NCBI GenBank assembly: GCA_018105865.1
Contig: CM030835.1
Coordinates: 4,110,816-4,174,815 of the forward strand
Source of the DNA: Metaphire vulgaris
Lineage: Eukaryota > Annelida > Clitellata > Crassiclitellata > Megascolecidae
DNA length: 64,000 nt
Direction of reading: 5' to 3'
Part shown: piece by piece, positions 1 through 64,000 of the stretch
Layout: each line of letters begins with the position of its first letter
How positions within the stretch are numbered: position 1 is the stretch's first letter
The notes under the pieces: model-generated
Database searches by the model: none
Seen by the model: only the letters and a program-made list of their open reading frames with translations
Told to the model about the DNA's origin: nothing
Program-made: the position numbers and the translations under genes

Positions 1-71
1 AATTCTCTCCAAGCATTTCAGGAAACACTTCGTAATATAGATGCTATCATAAATTCCTGATCGCTTCCTAA

Positions 72-266
72 CAGGGTTATTTCTAGGATTATCAATTTGG
101 GGGAGGCGGGGCGTCGGTATATTTTGAGGGGGTCGGTCCCTGCTGAAAAAGTGTGACAAGCAAAAAAAGGTCATCCCCGGCTCATATTGTGGTTTTTAGG
201 GGTGTCGGTCTCAAATTGAAATTGAGTGGGTGTTGGAGGGTGTTAGGGGGCGTAAAAATATCTCTG
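72..266. mobile_element. hAT-like MITE (TTATTTCTAGGAT family)
   Basis: The left end reads CAGGGTTATTTCTAGGATTA and the right end is near the inverse of the other family ends (TAAAAATATCTCTG). Two related copies lie at 55470-55807 and 59788-59958. The interior has GACAAGCAAAAAAGGTCATC, a motif shared with other elements here. The flanks share TTCCTA, so the 8-bp target duplication is only partly preserved. Confidence 0.6.
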
Positions 267-433
267 TTCCTAGTGTTTCATCGCAAATTCTTGCATAAAG
301 AAAATCAGAAACTCAGTTTTTCTTCCTCGTGAATATTTGAAGAGTATTTGTAGAATGGGGGTAATTTTAAACTTTAAGACGCCATTGCTGTTTTGTCGAA
401 TATTGCCTAGTGTCTGTTTCTTTCTTTCTCTAG

Positions 434-607
434 GAAGCGCGCGCCGAAGATCCGTTCCTGACACGGCAGCAACACCATCCGCCGCCCAACCGGTCCGGCG
501 CCGGTCGACTCCATAGTTCGGGCTTCGCTGCGCCGCCGACGTTAGGCATTTCGAATTCGTACACCTGTGAGCACTGGTCGAACGAAGGTCGGGTCGGGTT
601 CCGTCCA

Positions 608-639
<32 letters not shown>

Positions 640-709
640 GCTACTCTCGTCGTCCACCATCTTCGTCGACCAACAGCACCATCGAACGAATCTGGCCACT
701 CAGGTCTAA
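434..709 (+). CDS. Last exon of an unidentified gene, polyQ C-terminus
   Basis: An open stretch of 92 codons follows a strong acceptor (pyrimidine tract ending TTTCTCTAG at 433) and ends in TAA at 707-709. It has no Met because it is an internal-to-terminal exon. The peptide begins EARAEDPFLTRQQHH, is Pro/Ser-rich, has a run of about eleven Gln (CAG/CAA) and ends HHRTNLATQV. GC-rich, coding-like composition contrasts with the flanking AT-rich DNA. I do not recognise the family. The rest of the gene must lie left of the window. An alternative is that this is chance; the long frame through GC-rich sequence and the clean acceptor argue against that. Confidence 0.5.
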
Positions 710-965
710 GACGCAAGAGACGACGACCGTTTGCCGACCATTCCACGCGACTACAGAGAGAGGCATCGATGGATGGAGTCGAGGAAGAAAGAAGGGGCGA
801 CGACAGAATGCTTAAATGCTGTAGAGACGACGCCGGTTCGGTTGTGAGCGAATGAAGAGAGGGTTCTTAGTATAGAGAAGACCTGCATCATCTGATCCAT
901 CCGGACTTAATAATGCTATATCGGTGCCAAAGATAAAGCTAGAGGTCTTGTTTCAAGTAGCAGAC

Positions 966-1020
<55 letters not shown>

Positions 1021-3344
1021 TTTCACTGATTCAACGCCTACCTGGATCTACAACCTTGACCACCACGGACTACGAATTATTACGGACTGTGCATGGATTT
1101 CAGCCAGATTGAACGCTCGCGAATAAGCTGGTGCCCGGCGCCAAATTTTCTGGCAGCGCTATTGAAATTTCGCCTTACTTACTTACTTACTTACTTACTT
1201 AGTTTGCCATTTCCCGAAGGTCGAATGGTTTGGTCACCATTAAGTTAACAGAAGCTGTCGGCTCGAATAAGTATAATGCAATTCCAAAAGATTTCTTGTG
1301 CGTGTGTGTGTTGCGTTGAATTTGAGGAGACCAGTCGTCTTAATATCAAGAAATCAAGAGGACCCAGTGTTTGACAGAGGAGATATCTGGACACCATTGC
1401 CGTAGCGTGAAAAACTCTGACCAATGAACTAAACGCCGTAAATACAGTTGGTGTCGACGTCTGTTGCTAATGATACCCTATCCTGGGTATCCGAATGATA
1501 CCATATCCTGGCTATCCGGATATTGGTTTTCTGTTTGACCAATCGAATCCCGTTATTGTGTAATAACTGTATAGGCACCGAATTATTTACAATCGCAGCG
1601 TTTGATGGCCAGTCAGAGACTGATCTCCACTAAACTGTATTCGAATCTAGGGGGTTATGGTTTAACGACCCCCTTCTCCTCCCTCTCAGGTCATAGCCAC
1701 CTGTGTGTGGGTTCTTAGTAGTTTGGACAATCTGAGATCGTGTTATTTTCAGACAGCGATGATCATTGACCTTTAACAGGATATTACTAGTGATTGGAGA
1801 CGCGTTCTTATATTATACTTGAGATTTTCTGTCGTTCATTAAATCTTTATAACTAATTCTTGTTCAAATAGAAATAAATATATTGTGCTTCAGAAAATGT
1901 ATCTCCGAATACACAGTTATAGGCCTAGATCTCCAAATGCAGAGTAAGACAAATGCGGTGCAGAGAACCCCTACAAGCAGTGGCGGCTCCACAGGGAGGC
2001 CAGGGGGGCAGTGCCCCCCTATTGAGTGCCTGCCCCCCAGTGCCCCCCAGTTGGGACCCTACACTTAATGCTACATACATTAAACAACATTTGGTTGGCC
2101 CTTCATGATTAGAAGTTGCCATCCCAATGGCCCCCCCACTTGCCAAATCCTAGAGCCGCCACTGCCTACAAGATACTTTGAAGTTTGCTAACGACTTTCT
2201 TTGCGAAATAAACCTGTGGTACGACAAATATTCGAAAGTTGCCACAACAACAAAGGTTAACCATAACTATCGATACAAGTTACAACTCTCGATCATGGCG
2301 CCATTCCATTAAGCCTATAATGTACTTTAGCATGAGTGGATGGTCGCTTCCAAGCAAATCGTTTTTCAAGTTTCATCATGGTCGGACCCTAACAGCGCGC
2401 AACAAATCACTTGATGCATCCTAAGTGGTAGGATTAACGCACGTTAAGTCGTCGTCAAAGAATCGATATAGGCCTACGTAGGCGGTAGGCCCAGCTTATA
2501 GGCCTACAGTAAAACTGTATTAGGCCTATAGCTTTTGGCCATCGAGTAATAGCTCATAAATAAAGTCTATTGAAATTATACCAGAGGCTCGCCGTCTAAT
2601 TCTAAAATCACCGGAAATTTCTGCGGCGAAGAAATACTGACTCCTCTGGGAGCCCATGACCGCTCCCCGCTTCCCCCAAAGCCCCCGGTCGAACTAGATG
2701 GGATGTTCGTGCCTGATTCTGCAGCAGGCCAAAGCCCCAGTCGGGGGGGGGGAGGATTTCTTTACAAAACCATCAGGAAACGTTTAGCCAATGAGGGCTT
2801 AGGTGAACGTCGAATAGCTGACCTTGACAACGTTTTTTCAAGGTCATTGGGTCGTTCAGTTGAATGATTGATTATTTGATGCAGTTTCATCCAGGCCTGT
2901 TAGGGGGAGACCTCGAAATTCACCCCCTCCCTCCCCCGCCCACAAACACAAAAATAATGTCTGGGTGGCACATTTTTTCTATTAAACTGTGTCTCCTCCC
3001 CTCCAGCCAAGTAAATTTGCCACCCCCCTAAAGACCTGCGGTCTGGATAAAACATTGATATGATGTAATATAGTCTGGAAAATATGCGCCAGATGAACTC
3101 ACGATCTGAAGCCAGTATTAGACCTACCCTTAGTTAGGCCTATTTCGGAAAGGCTATAGGCCTAAGCAGTGAGCTTTAGTATCTACACTGTATGATTCGA
3201 AAATGATAAGAGGCAGCCTCGTCCTCTAGACCTAAGGCCGGCCGAAGGTCGACCGGATGTCGGGTCTTATCTGCTTTTTTATCTCCTCTGGTAGGTGTAG
3301 GTGTGTTGGCGCGTAGTGCGGCGGTTGTCTTAGAAGGCGACCAA
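710..3344. other. Probable 3' UTR and intergenic DNA
   Basis: No convincing gene. It holds a (GA)n run at 970-1016, a (TTAC)n run at 1171-1200, a hAT-like MITE at 1978-2164, several TAGGCCTA palindromes around 2465-2530, and a GC/pyrimidine-rich repeat at about 2881-3050 that recurs at 34794-34935. AATAAA-type signals occur near 1872 and 2571 and could end the upstream gene. The MORC promoter is probably just before 3345. Confidence 0.5.
1978..2164. mobile_element. hAT-like MITE (CAGTGGCGGCTC family), copy 1
   Basis: TIRs CAGTGGCGGCTC and GAGCCGCCACTG bound 187 bp. The exact 8-bp duplication CCTACAAG flanks it at 1970-1977 and 2165-2172. Two more copies lie at 13200-13386 and 32249-32438. 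There is no coding capacity, so it is non-autonomous. The 8-bp duplication and CAGTG ends are hAT hallmarks. Confidence 0.9.
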
Positions 3345-13042
<9,698 letters not shown>

Positions 13043-13199
13043 TCATCCATAGACAAACATCTGCGATCTATGAAGCAAATGCGTGAACATTTTAGCGAAA
13101 CTGCGTCTATCAGTTTCACTTTAGACAAAATCCAGACTAAAAATTCGATTAAAAATCAGTGGCGAAAACATGGTCGGAAAAACGGTCATGTCCTAATTT

Positions 13200-13386
13200 T
13201 AGTGGCGGCTCCACAGGGGGGACCCAGAGGGGCCCGTGCACCCCTATTGAGTGCCTGGCCCCCCAGAGCCCCCTGTTGGGACCCTATACTTAATACTACA
13301 TACCTAACAACAAATGGTTGCCCCCCGCGATTAGAAGTTGCCACCCCAACGCTCCCCCCACTTGCCAAACCCTAGAGCCGTCATTG
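13200..13386. mobile_element. hAT-like MITE (CAGTGGCGGCTC family), copy 2
   Basis: Same family as 1978-2164, with TIRs mutated at one end each (first C to T; final CCACTG to TCATTG). Exact 8-bp duplication CCTAATTT at 13192-13199 and 13387-13394. Lies in the MORC 3' UTR or just beyond it. Confidence 0.85.
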
Positions 13387-13684
13387 CCTAATTTCTCAAA
13401 ATAAAACATCTTCGCTCGTCAGACTTTTCAGGACGTTAACAATAAAGAAGCAAAGAAGCAAACAACCTAGAGATGACCTTTTAAAAGCATTTTAGAAAGC
13501 ACTTTTAAAGCAAAAAAACAGCCATGTCCACCACAACACTGAGGAAATGACCTTTCCAAGAAATTCCCATGTCAGGACATGAGGACATAGGTAGCAATTT
13601 GCGCCCATGTTAGAGATAGTAATAATTATCTTTAGAATGACAAGGAAAATACGTCGGCTTCACTCTTGATGATTACCCTGCATC

Positions 13685-13861
13685 CAGTGGCGTAGCCACG
13701 GGGAGGGGGTTAACCCCCTTAGACGGCGGGAAATTTTTTTAATGTATTTCCATGCAATTTTTATTTTTTAAGACGATTTTTGGGGTGAAAATCCCCCCTT
13801 GGCGATCATCGACGAAATTTTTTTTCAAAACCCCCTTCCGGAAATCCTGGCTACGCCACTG
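13685..13861. mobile_element. hAT-like MITE (CAGTGGCGTAGCC family)
   Basis: TIRs CAGTGGCGTAGCCA and TGGCTACGCCACTG; exact 8-bp duplication CCTGCATC at 13677-13684 and 13862-13869. 177 bp, no coding capacity. Confidence 0.9.
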
Positions 13862-14631
13862 CCTGCATCAGTGCCGTACGTAGCGATGCAGAGTGCCGCC
13901 CAGCTGGGGCGAACATAGAAAGTGCCGCCCTCAGTGTCGTAGCGACGACAGTATTATTTTTCGCTTCATAGTGTCGATGAAACTTTTAAGGCGTATATCG
14001 GAAAAGTCCTGACCAGGTGCTAAAAAAGTGGCGATGCCTTTTTTGCTTGTCAGACTTTTCATAGTTCAGCATGTCTCTATAGCCTATAGGCCTAATAATT
14101 CATTGAAATTAACTCGATAAAATTGTAGGCTTATAGTTCTTCGCAATCGGATGTCTTGTCTTAGATTTCAGTACCTGATTTGAGTGGTTTAGGAGGCATT
14201 AACTTGTATGAAAACCCGAAGGGTGGATCTATGATGGACATGGACATGCATGGGTACGTGGCACGTATTCACGTATTACGTGCAGAGGCGTAGCGTCCCA
14301 ATGGCTACTATGGCTCTAGCCATGGGCGGCACACATGATGGGGGCGGCAAATTTTGGAAGCGAGTCAGCGACCTATATTTTTGTGTTTGTAGGGTTGTTG
14401 AGGAGTTTTTGGCGAAGGCGAAGGGGGCGGCAAAATGTAGAGGGGCGGCAAATTCAGTGCCGACGACCTTTATTTTGCTTGTCGGATTGTGTCGAGGAGA
14501 TTTAGTGTAGGGGCGGCAAAATTTAGAAGGGGCGGCAAAATCAGCGGCGACGACCTTTTTTCAAAGAAGTTTTCTAATTTCTCAAAGGCCACGTGACGAG
14601 GAGAATCCAAACTGTTATAAAGACACTCAAT

Positions 14632-15062
14632 AAGAGGTTGTCCATTAATTGCGTCTACAAAATAGGGGAAGAGGGTTTGAAAACGTTTGACAGCTGTTGA
14701 CAGGGGGAGGGGTCAAGAGAAGTTGACGTCAACAATTTCACTTTTTACAAATAATAAAAAGTAAGAAATCTCATGGAATAGGCCCCTATAATTTATTACA
14801 ACGAAGGAAAGCCTGACAAGCAAAAAAGTAGGCTAATCATTGATTCATTTTACACTTGGTAAGCAAAACTGGGGAAGGTCATCACTGCACAAAAGATAAT
14901 AGCCTTCAAAACTTTTAGGAGGACCCGTCGCTGATCTTAGAGGGGTGTCAAAAGTTTTTGACATAATTATAGGGGTCACTGAAAGTCGACAGTTGTTGAC
15001 AAGAGGGGCGGAGGAGGTCAAAATTGCCCACAAATTGCTGACATAATTAATGGACAGTTCTT
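14632..15062. mobile_element. Inverted-repeat element with TGTCCATTAATT ends
   Basis: Left TTGTCCATTAATT and right AATTAATGGACAG form TIRs; the interior has GTTGACGTCAACA and repeated TTGACA/TGTCAA words. A second copy is at 39331-39641. I could not define the target duplication, so the superfamily is left open. Confidence 0.65.
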
Positions 15063-15635
15063 AATATTAGTAGCAGGCATCAATTCATGTGGAAAGGGCG
15101 GGATGAGAAATGGAACGCCAAATGTTCCCTCCAAAGTCCAAACTGAATTACTCTAGAATTATTCTCCTGATAACCAGTTAGCCAGATAACACTTGAATCT
15201 ACAGTATGTACTGTTGAAACTGCTAAGGCCTATACTGCCTTATGTTCCCAAATGTTCCATATATCTATAGCCCTCTAACTATAAACTTTCTTTGCTCGCA
15301 CTCCTTGAAAAGTGCCTTGTCTTCTAGCAACCTAAACGCCTTAGCATGGACTTATCTGCTGAAAGTATTGGTTAACGTTAAACCTTTTCGGTGATTGAAT
15401 AATTCCGAGGTGTAATGATTCGGTGATTTAGCGATTGTTCTGCTTTGGTGTAGCATTAGGGTTAAGCCTAATAGAGAGAACAAGCAGCTGCTACGGTATT
15501 AGGCCTAAATCAGTGCTGCGTGAATTACTCGCGAGAGTTCACTTTACTTACTTACTACAAAGTAGCGGCGCAGCCGACAAAATGGCGTTCGTTTAAAAAG
15601 ACGAAAAGGGCGAATAAGTAAGAGACGACGACCGA

Positions 15636-30140
<14,505 letters not shown>

Positions 30141-30684
30141 ACACACGGGCAGAAAGTGTCCTGATTACTGATTTTTTAGATAATCTCTAAGTATATTTTT
30201 TTAGTAATTTATATAAATATTTGGATATTTTTTGTATAATTGCATGAGCTGTTTGTTATCTGAAGGTTACATTTTTTGCGGTCTTCCGTTTTCTTTTATG
30301 TTTTCTATGATTCGCAGATTTTGATGTGTCGACGGTGATCTTTCAATATTTTGGCACTCTTGCAATTTCACGTGAAGATAATGAACTGACTGTTTGCGTA
30401 TTTTACATGCCAATCAATCGACTTCTATGGCGCCACTTGCACGATGCCTAGGGCAATCAGCCAATGTCTCACCAAATCCAATCGAATTGGAACCAGGTCA
30501 CTGGCTGGCGCCTAGAGGAGGGCAGGACGGATGCCCATAGGGCCCGGCGATCTGTAGGGGGCCCGGGCGGGTCCATAGTTAGAGTAGGGTTAGGATTGAA
30601 GGCAGTTGGGGGGGGGCGTACACGGATTTAACCTTTAACTCCTGAAATCCTGAAAAAGACTGACAAGCAAAAAAGTCATCACCG

Positions 30685-30987
30685 CCGTGGCGTAGCCGGG
30701 ATTTTTCGAAGGGGGGCGACGAACGACAATCCCCCTAACTTCACAAAATCCTGACAAGCAAAAAAGGTCATCGCTTATTATCTCGCTTTGCTGGGCTAAG
30801 TTACTGTAGTTATAGTTTTATGAGCGCAGACAGCCTATAAAACCATATTGATATGTTTTGTTTAACCTATTTCTTTTTTCTACATGGTACCCTCCACCCG
30901 TAAATAATAATACGCAATAAATAACATTTTTGGTCTGCCAACCAAGGGGGCTTTAACCACATCTACCCCACCTTGGCTACGCCACTG
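30685..30987. mobile_element. hAT-like MITE (GTGGCGTAGCC family)
   Basis: Left CCGTGGCGTAGCCGGG and right CTTGGCTACGCCACTG; flanks CATCACCG and CATCGCCG (7 of 8). Contains GACAAGCAAAAAAGGTCATC. Lies inside a wider GGGCCC-rich repeat (about 30540-31070). Confidence 0.8.
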
Positions 30988-31369
30988 CATCGCCGCATTT
31001 GCAATATAAACTTCTAGGGGGCCGTTACTTCTATGCCCAGGGGCCCGGAATTTCTCTCGGCGGCCCTGCGAAGAAGTTCGAGAGATTGCTTTTCATTTCA
31101 TATCTTTTGATTTTACGGCCATACAAGTGTTTTTCTCCGGAAGCGATGCTCTCGGACGATCGACTATCGAGTGGTTAAATTAGGGATTGACCGTGGCCAT
31201 GGTCAGACTGGCTGAGTGCCCTGTACTTCAGACGGATGTTGGGATGGGTGGGGTCTTCTGGGTGGGTGGGGAGATGGGTTGGGTACCAATGGTCGGGAGG
31301 CACTGAGACGTAGAAACGTCTTAGCAAATTTGACGAAGAAAAGGTAAAAACGAAGCGGACAGTGTCACT

Positions 31370-31485
31370 CAGTGTTTATTCTAGGTCTGTTTTTTTGGGG
31401 GGGGGAATTCCCCCAAAGTTTTAAAATCCCCCCAAAATGTATATGTTGGCTTGGGGGATGGAAATTCCTTCCCCCCCCCCAAAGC
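31370..31485. mobile_element. Truncated CAGTGTTTATTCTAG element
   Basis: One TIR (CAGTGTTTATTCTAG) and an interior like 56384-56565 (CCCCAAAATGTATATGTTGG); the other end is missing. Confidence 0.6.
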
Positions 31486-31515
31486 GTGGTGTTGTTGCTG
31501 CTGTTGCAACGGAAG

Positions 31516-31819
31516 AACAGACGACGAAAACAACGTCTTTGCGGCAACATCCGATCCAGCAGCGAGCAACAACACGCAGACGACGTTCGAGGCACCCGAC
31601 CACGCCACGAACAGTCATTCGGAGGCTGTTGCCTTGGAAACAGATGGATCGGTTACCATGGAAACTCGTCGGTTTGTAATCAGTAGTCCAATGCAAAGGG
31701 AAAAGGTCGAAAAGACAATGGGAGAGGGAGGAGGAGGAGGAGGAGGAGGAGGAGGAAAAGGAAGGGAAGCTAGCGCAGAAAGAAGAATGGAGAAGACATT
31801 TTTGAGAAATGACTTTTGA
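31516..31819 (+). CDS. Possible terminal exon of unknown gene
   Basis: After an AAG acceptor the frame reads TDDENNVFAATSDPAASNN and continues to METRRFVISSPMQREKVEK, a polyGly run and RRMEKTFLRNDF, then TGA at 31817-31819, with AATAAA about 55 bp later (near 31872). It has coding-like composition but no recognised domain. It could be an alternative last exon of the cyclase or part of an unseen gene. Confidence 0.3.
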
Positions 31820-32248
31820 ATGACGCTGCACAATTCAGAAAATTTGGGCTTTCTTTTGAATTTTTTTTGTGAATAAATGTGAACTTATTAAATAGGATAT
31901 AATTCTCTTATCCATTTCAATTTCAAAGCCATCCAAGGGACAGTTGCACGACCAAAGGAAGTCGAGCTGGTTTGATTACAAGGCTGAGAGCCGAGTAGCT
32001 TTTGAGATCTTGTTGTGGGGCTAGACAAGGGTCGACAGATCTCTTGAAATATGGATTTTAATTATCACTTACAACAGCAGATGACAGTATTATTGCAGGC
32101 GCTATAAAAATCAGCTAGTGAACAACGACAAGAATTGCTTATTATTTTATTGCATCAGTTCAACGATTAGTAAAGTATTTTGTTGTTCATTTGCGAAATT
32201 TCAATTGGACCAACGTCAACTCTCACTCAATCACTGATTCACTCACTC

Positions 32249-32438
32249 CAGTGGCGGCTCCACCGGGGGGTGGGGGTTCAAGGGCCCGTGCCCCCTATTG
32301 AGTGCCTGCCCCTCCAGTGGCTCCCATTGGGACCCTATACTTAATGCTACATACATTAAACAACAAATGGTTGGCCCCCATGATTAGAAGTTGCCACCCC
32401 AACGGCCCCCCATTTGCCAAATCCTAGAGCCGCCACTG
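32249..32438. mobile_element. hAT-like MITE (CAGTGGCGGCTC family), copy 3
   Basis: TIRs CAGTGGCGGCTC and GAGCCGCCACTG; flanks ACTCACTC and ACTGACTG (6 of 8, in a simple repeat). Interior matches copies 1 and 2. Confidence 0.85.
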
Positions 32439-32618
32439 ACTGACTGACTCACTCACTCACTCACTCACATGTATGCTCAATTATTCACTCATTCACTTAA
32501 ATTGTTTTAATTTAGGGTCTAATATTTAGTAGGATGTAAAAGTATGATTTGTATAGCGTCTCTACATTCTATCTCTACTCATCTTCAAGAGCGGAAGATG
32601 AAGAAGAGACCAACTTCT

Positions 32619-32683
<65 letters not shown>

Positions 32684-33727
32684 GTATGTTACAGTATATA
32701 TACTGTATTATATATACTGATTTTGGGGAGAGGCATATATACCGATATAGCCCCGTGGCTACGCCCCGGATGGTAATAATGGTATTCTGCACCATTGTGC
32801 ATTGAAATGATGCGTCGGCGTCTTATCCTATCTTCTGTCTTGAAACTAAAGACATCCATTCCATGGCAGTTGTCTTACTGAATTGTCTTTGTTGTCCTCT
32901 CGAAGATGTAATTTTTGTTTCGGTCTACGTGACTTTTGAACTCAATTGAATTCATCATCATATCATCAGGCGTAAGTAGGCCTATTTTATTATTTTCCGC
33001 TGCAGTAGAATAGGACTGGATGAATGCAGGGTTTAATCTAGGTCGTTTCCGGAGGGGAAACATTGCCCTTAAACCCCCCGCTAATTTCAAATTCCTCCCG
33101 GAAATTTTGGCATAGGCCTACTACATCAACTAACAGCAGCCCCTAGCAGAATTTCCCCCGGCTTTGTCAGTCCCCCCTTCCGGAGACCACGAGTAAAAGT
33201 ACTGAAATCCAATTAAACATTGGATGGATATATTACGACTCTCTGTATTGATATTTTCGTTTTCTTAGAACGTCCAATGGAAATAACGTTTAACGTTCGA
33301 TACTTTTACTATTTCTACGGAGTCTTTTGAGGTTTTGCGGTCCATAAACTTTACCTCCAATTATCTGGCGAGGGACTATTTGTTTAGAATCTCGGCCCTA
33401 GAAGTAAGAAGGACAAGAGAAGGGGTGATGTGGATTCGGTCGCTTTGTACGCATTGACAACAACCAACGAAGTAGATTTAAACAGTCGAATGGATTTTGT
33501 CTTTCACTGCACTTAACACAACACACTTAAACAGTGAAGAGATTCGATGAGCGAATGAATGACTCGTAAACAGAATTAGACTAAAGTTAGGATTTAATGT
33601 CGACAACAATCCATTAATGCAACCTATAGCTTGAAATTTGATAGGGTGCTCCTGGGAGGTCATCTGGAGGTCAGGTCAAAGTTTACGGAGGAAGTTTTCG
33701 AAGAAAAGGAGGAGAGGAGAAAGGTGA

Positions 33728-38614
<4,887 letters not shown>

Positions 38615-39004
38615 AAAAACATGCTCCATCAGCGTGCAACTAGGCACAGAAGACGCGATCGTTAAGTCTTTCTGGAGAGTTTAACACTTGACTACTACAA
38701 TGTGCATTTGACGCCCGCGTCGTTTAGAACTGTTTGTTCTGAATTACTATTTCTAACAAAGAAAATAAACTATTTTCTCTGCTTTTTCTGTGTCTCTTTG
38801 ACGAGTCGTTTGCTTGCGCATAGAATAACAAAAGTCCGCTAACGCTAACCAGCTAATAATAATTATAATTAATTAAGAGTGCGTAACTGTTACTGTAGTT
38901 TCGAATGGTTAATTAGTTACGGGTGCACTTTGGAACTACATTTTGCCAATGGGGGTGGGGTAAGGTTTTGACGACCTGCATTTACAACAGCGAATCGATT
39001 GGCG
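38615..39004. other. Convergent intergenic gap, AMT and channel genes
   Basis: 390 bp between two stop codons facing each other. AATAAA on the plus strand at 38764-38769 is the likely AMT poly(A) signal. I see no clear minus-strand AATAAA, so the channel 3' UTR may use a variant or overlap AMT. Confidence 0.7.
38764..38769 (+). terminator. AMT polyadenylation signal
   Basis: AATAAA 150 bp after the AMT stop, followed by a T-rich, GT-containing stretch (CTTTTTCTGTGTCTC). Confidence 0.65.
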
Positions 39005-63716
<24,712 letters not shown>

Positions 63717-63751
63717 CTGCAGAAACACAATACAGCGACGGCCTGACTGCA

Positions 63752-63828
<77 letters not shown>

Positions 63829-63837
63829 CTCTAAGTC

Positions 63838-64000
63838 TGCAGCCAAATCATTGGTCTGTGCTTTTGTTGCCAGTAGGTTAGACTATTGCAATGCACTTTA
63901 CCTAGGGCTCCTTAAAACCTGGTTTTCCTTTGCGATCTGTTCTGTTCTAAATGCTGTCGGTCGTCTAGTAGCCAATGCCATTGGAGACCAGTCCGCCTGT
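63838..64000 (+). mobile_element. Non-LTR retrotransposon RT fragment (right-partial)
   Basis: Reads AAKSLVCAFVASRLDYCNAL, the conserved SRLDYCN motif of CR1/L2-type reverse transcriptase, then VLNAVGRLVANAIG. It continues beyond the window edge. Confidence 0.75.

Larger units (their letters stand above)
13043..15635. other. Intergenic region between MORC and guanylyl cyclase genes
   Basis: Holds AATAAA at 13400-13405 (likely MORC poly(A) signal), MITEs at 13200-13386 and 13685-13861, a CAGAGGCGTAGCG-type half element from about 14284 with repeated GGGGCGGCAAA blocks, and a TGTCCATTAATT element at 14632-15062. No gene seen. The cyclase promoter should lie just before 15636. Confidence 0.6.
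30141..33727. other. Intergenic region between cyclase and AMT genes
   Basis: Holds MITEs at 30685-30987 and 32249-32438, a partial CAGTGTTTATTCTAG element at 31370-31485, a possible terminal exon at 31516-31819, (TA)n at 32622-32681, and G-rich GGGTGGGTGGGG sequence near 31240-31280. Nothing else recognised. Confidence 0.55.

Noticed and set aside
270..746. 158-codon minus-strand frame
   Set aside because: Poly-Ala run antisense to the polyQ exon; shadow frame.

Overview
The window is gene-bearing eukaryotic (animal) DNA: spliced genes with long introns, dense microsatellites, and many short transposons with terminal inverted repeats (TIRs). The gene content (MORC ATPase, ANF-type receptor guanylyl cyclase, glycine-cleavage T-protein, and a DEG/ENaC channel linked to CUB, MAM-like and kringle modules) and the very frequent palindrome TAGGCCTA suggest a marine invertebrate, perhaps an invertebrate deuterostome such as an echinoderm. 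That placement is inference only.

Layout. 434-709 (+) is the polyQ last exon of an unidentified gene that starts outside the window. 3345-13042 (+) is a complete MORC-family GHKL ATPase, 16 exons and about 883 codons, with a U12-type AT-AC intron. 15636-30140 (+) is a receptor guanylyl cyclase (ANF-receptor ectodomain, one membrane helix, kinase-homology domain, cyclase domain) whose catalytic Asn/Arg motif is lost. 33728-38614 (+) is mitochondrial aminomethyltransferase (AMT), 8 exons and 422 residues. On the minus strand, 63716 down to 39005, 23 exons with matching splice phases read as one gene: CUB, several MAM-like modules (one carrying a kringle), then the DEG/ENaC extracellular core, a roughly 570-residue alanine/serine-rich helical insertion, and the channel's second membrane helix. 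Its 5' end, where the first membrane helix should lie, is beyond the right edge. This chimeric channel is the most novel object here.

Between and inside the genes are at least eighteen short hAT-like elements, most with recognisable 8-bp target-site duplications (TSDs), including one nested pair; non-LTR retrotransposon 3' fragments; two tRNA-like SINE heads; a head-to-tail pair of 1.6-1.9 kb repeats with purine-only G-rich minisatellites; and a perfect 52-bp palindrome. The four main genes do not form an operon or pathway; they are ordinary neighbours. AMT and the channel gene are convergent, 390 bp apart.

All exon boundaries were read by eye from splice signals, frame continuity and family resemblance. 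No alignment or expression data were available.
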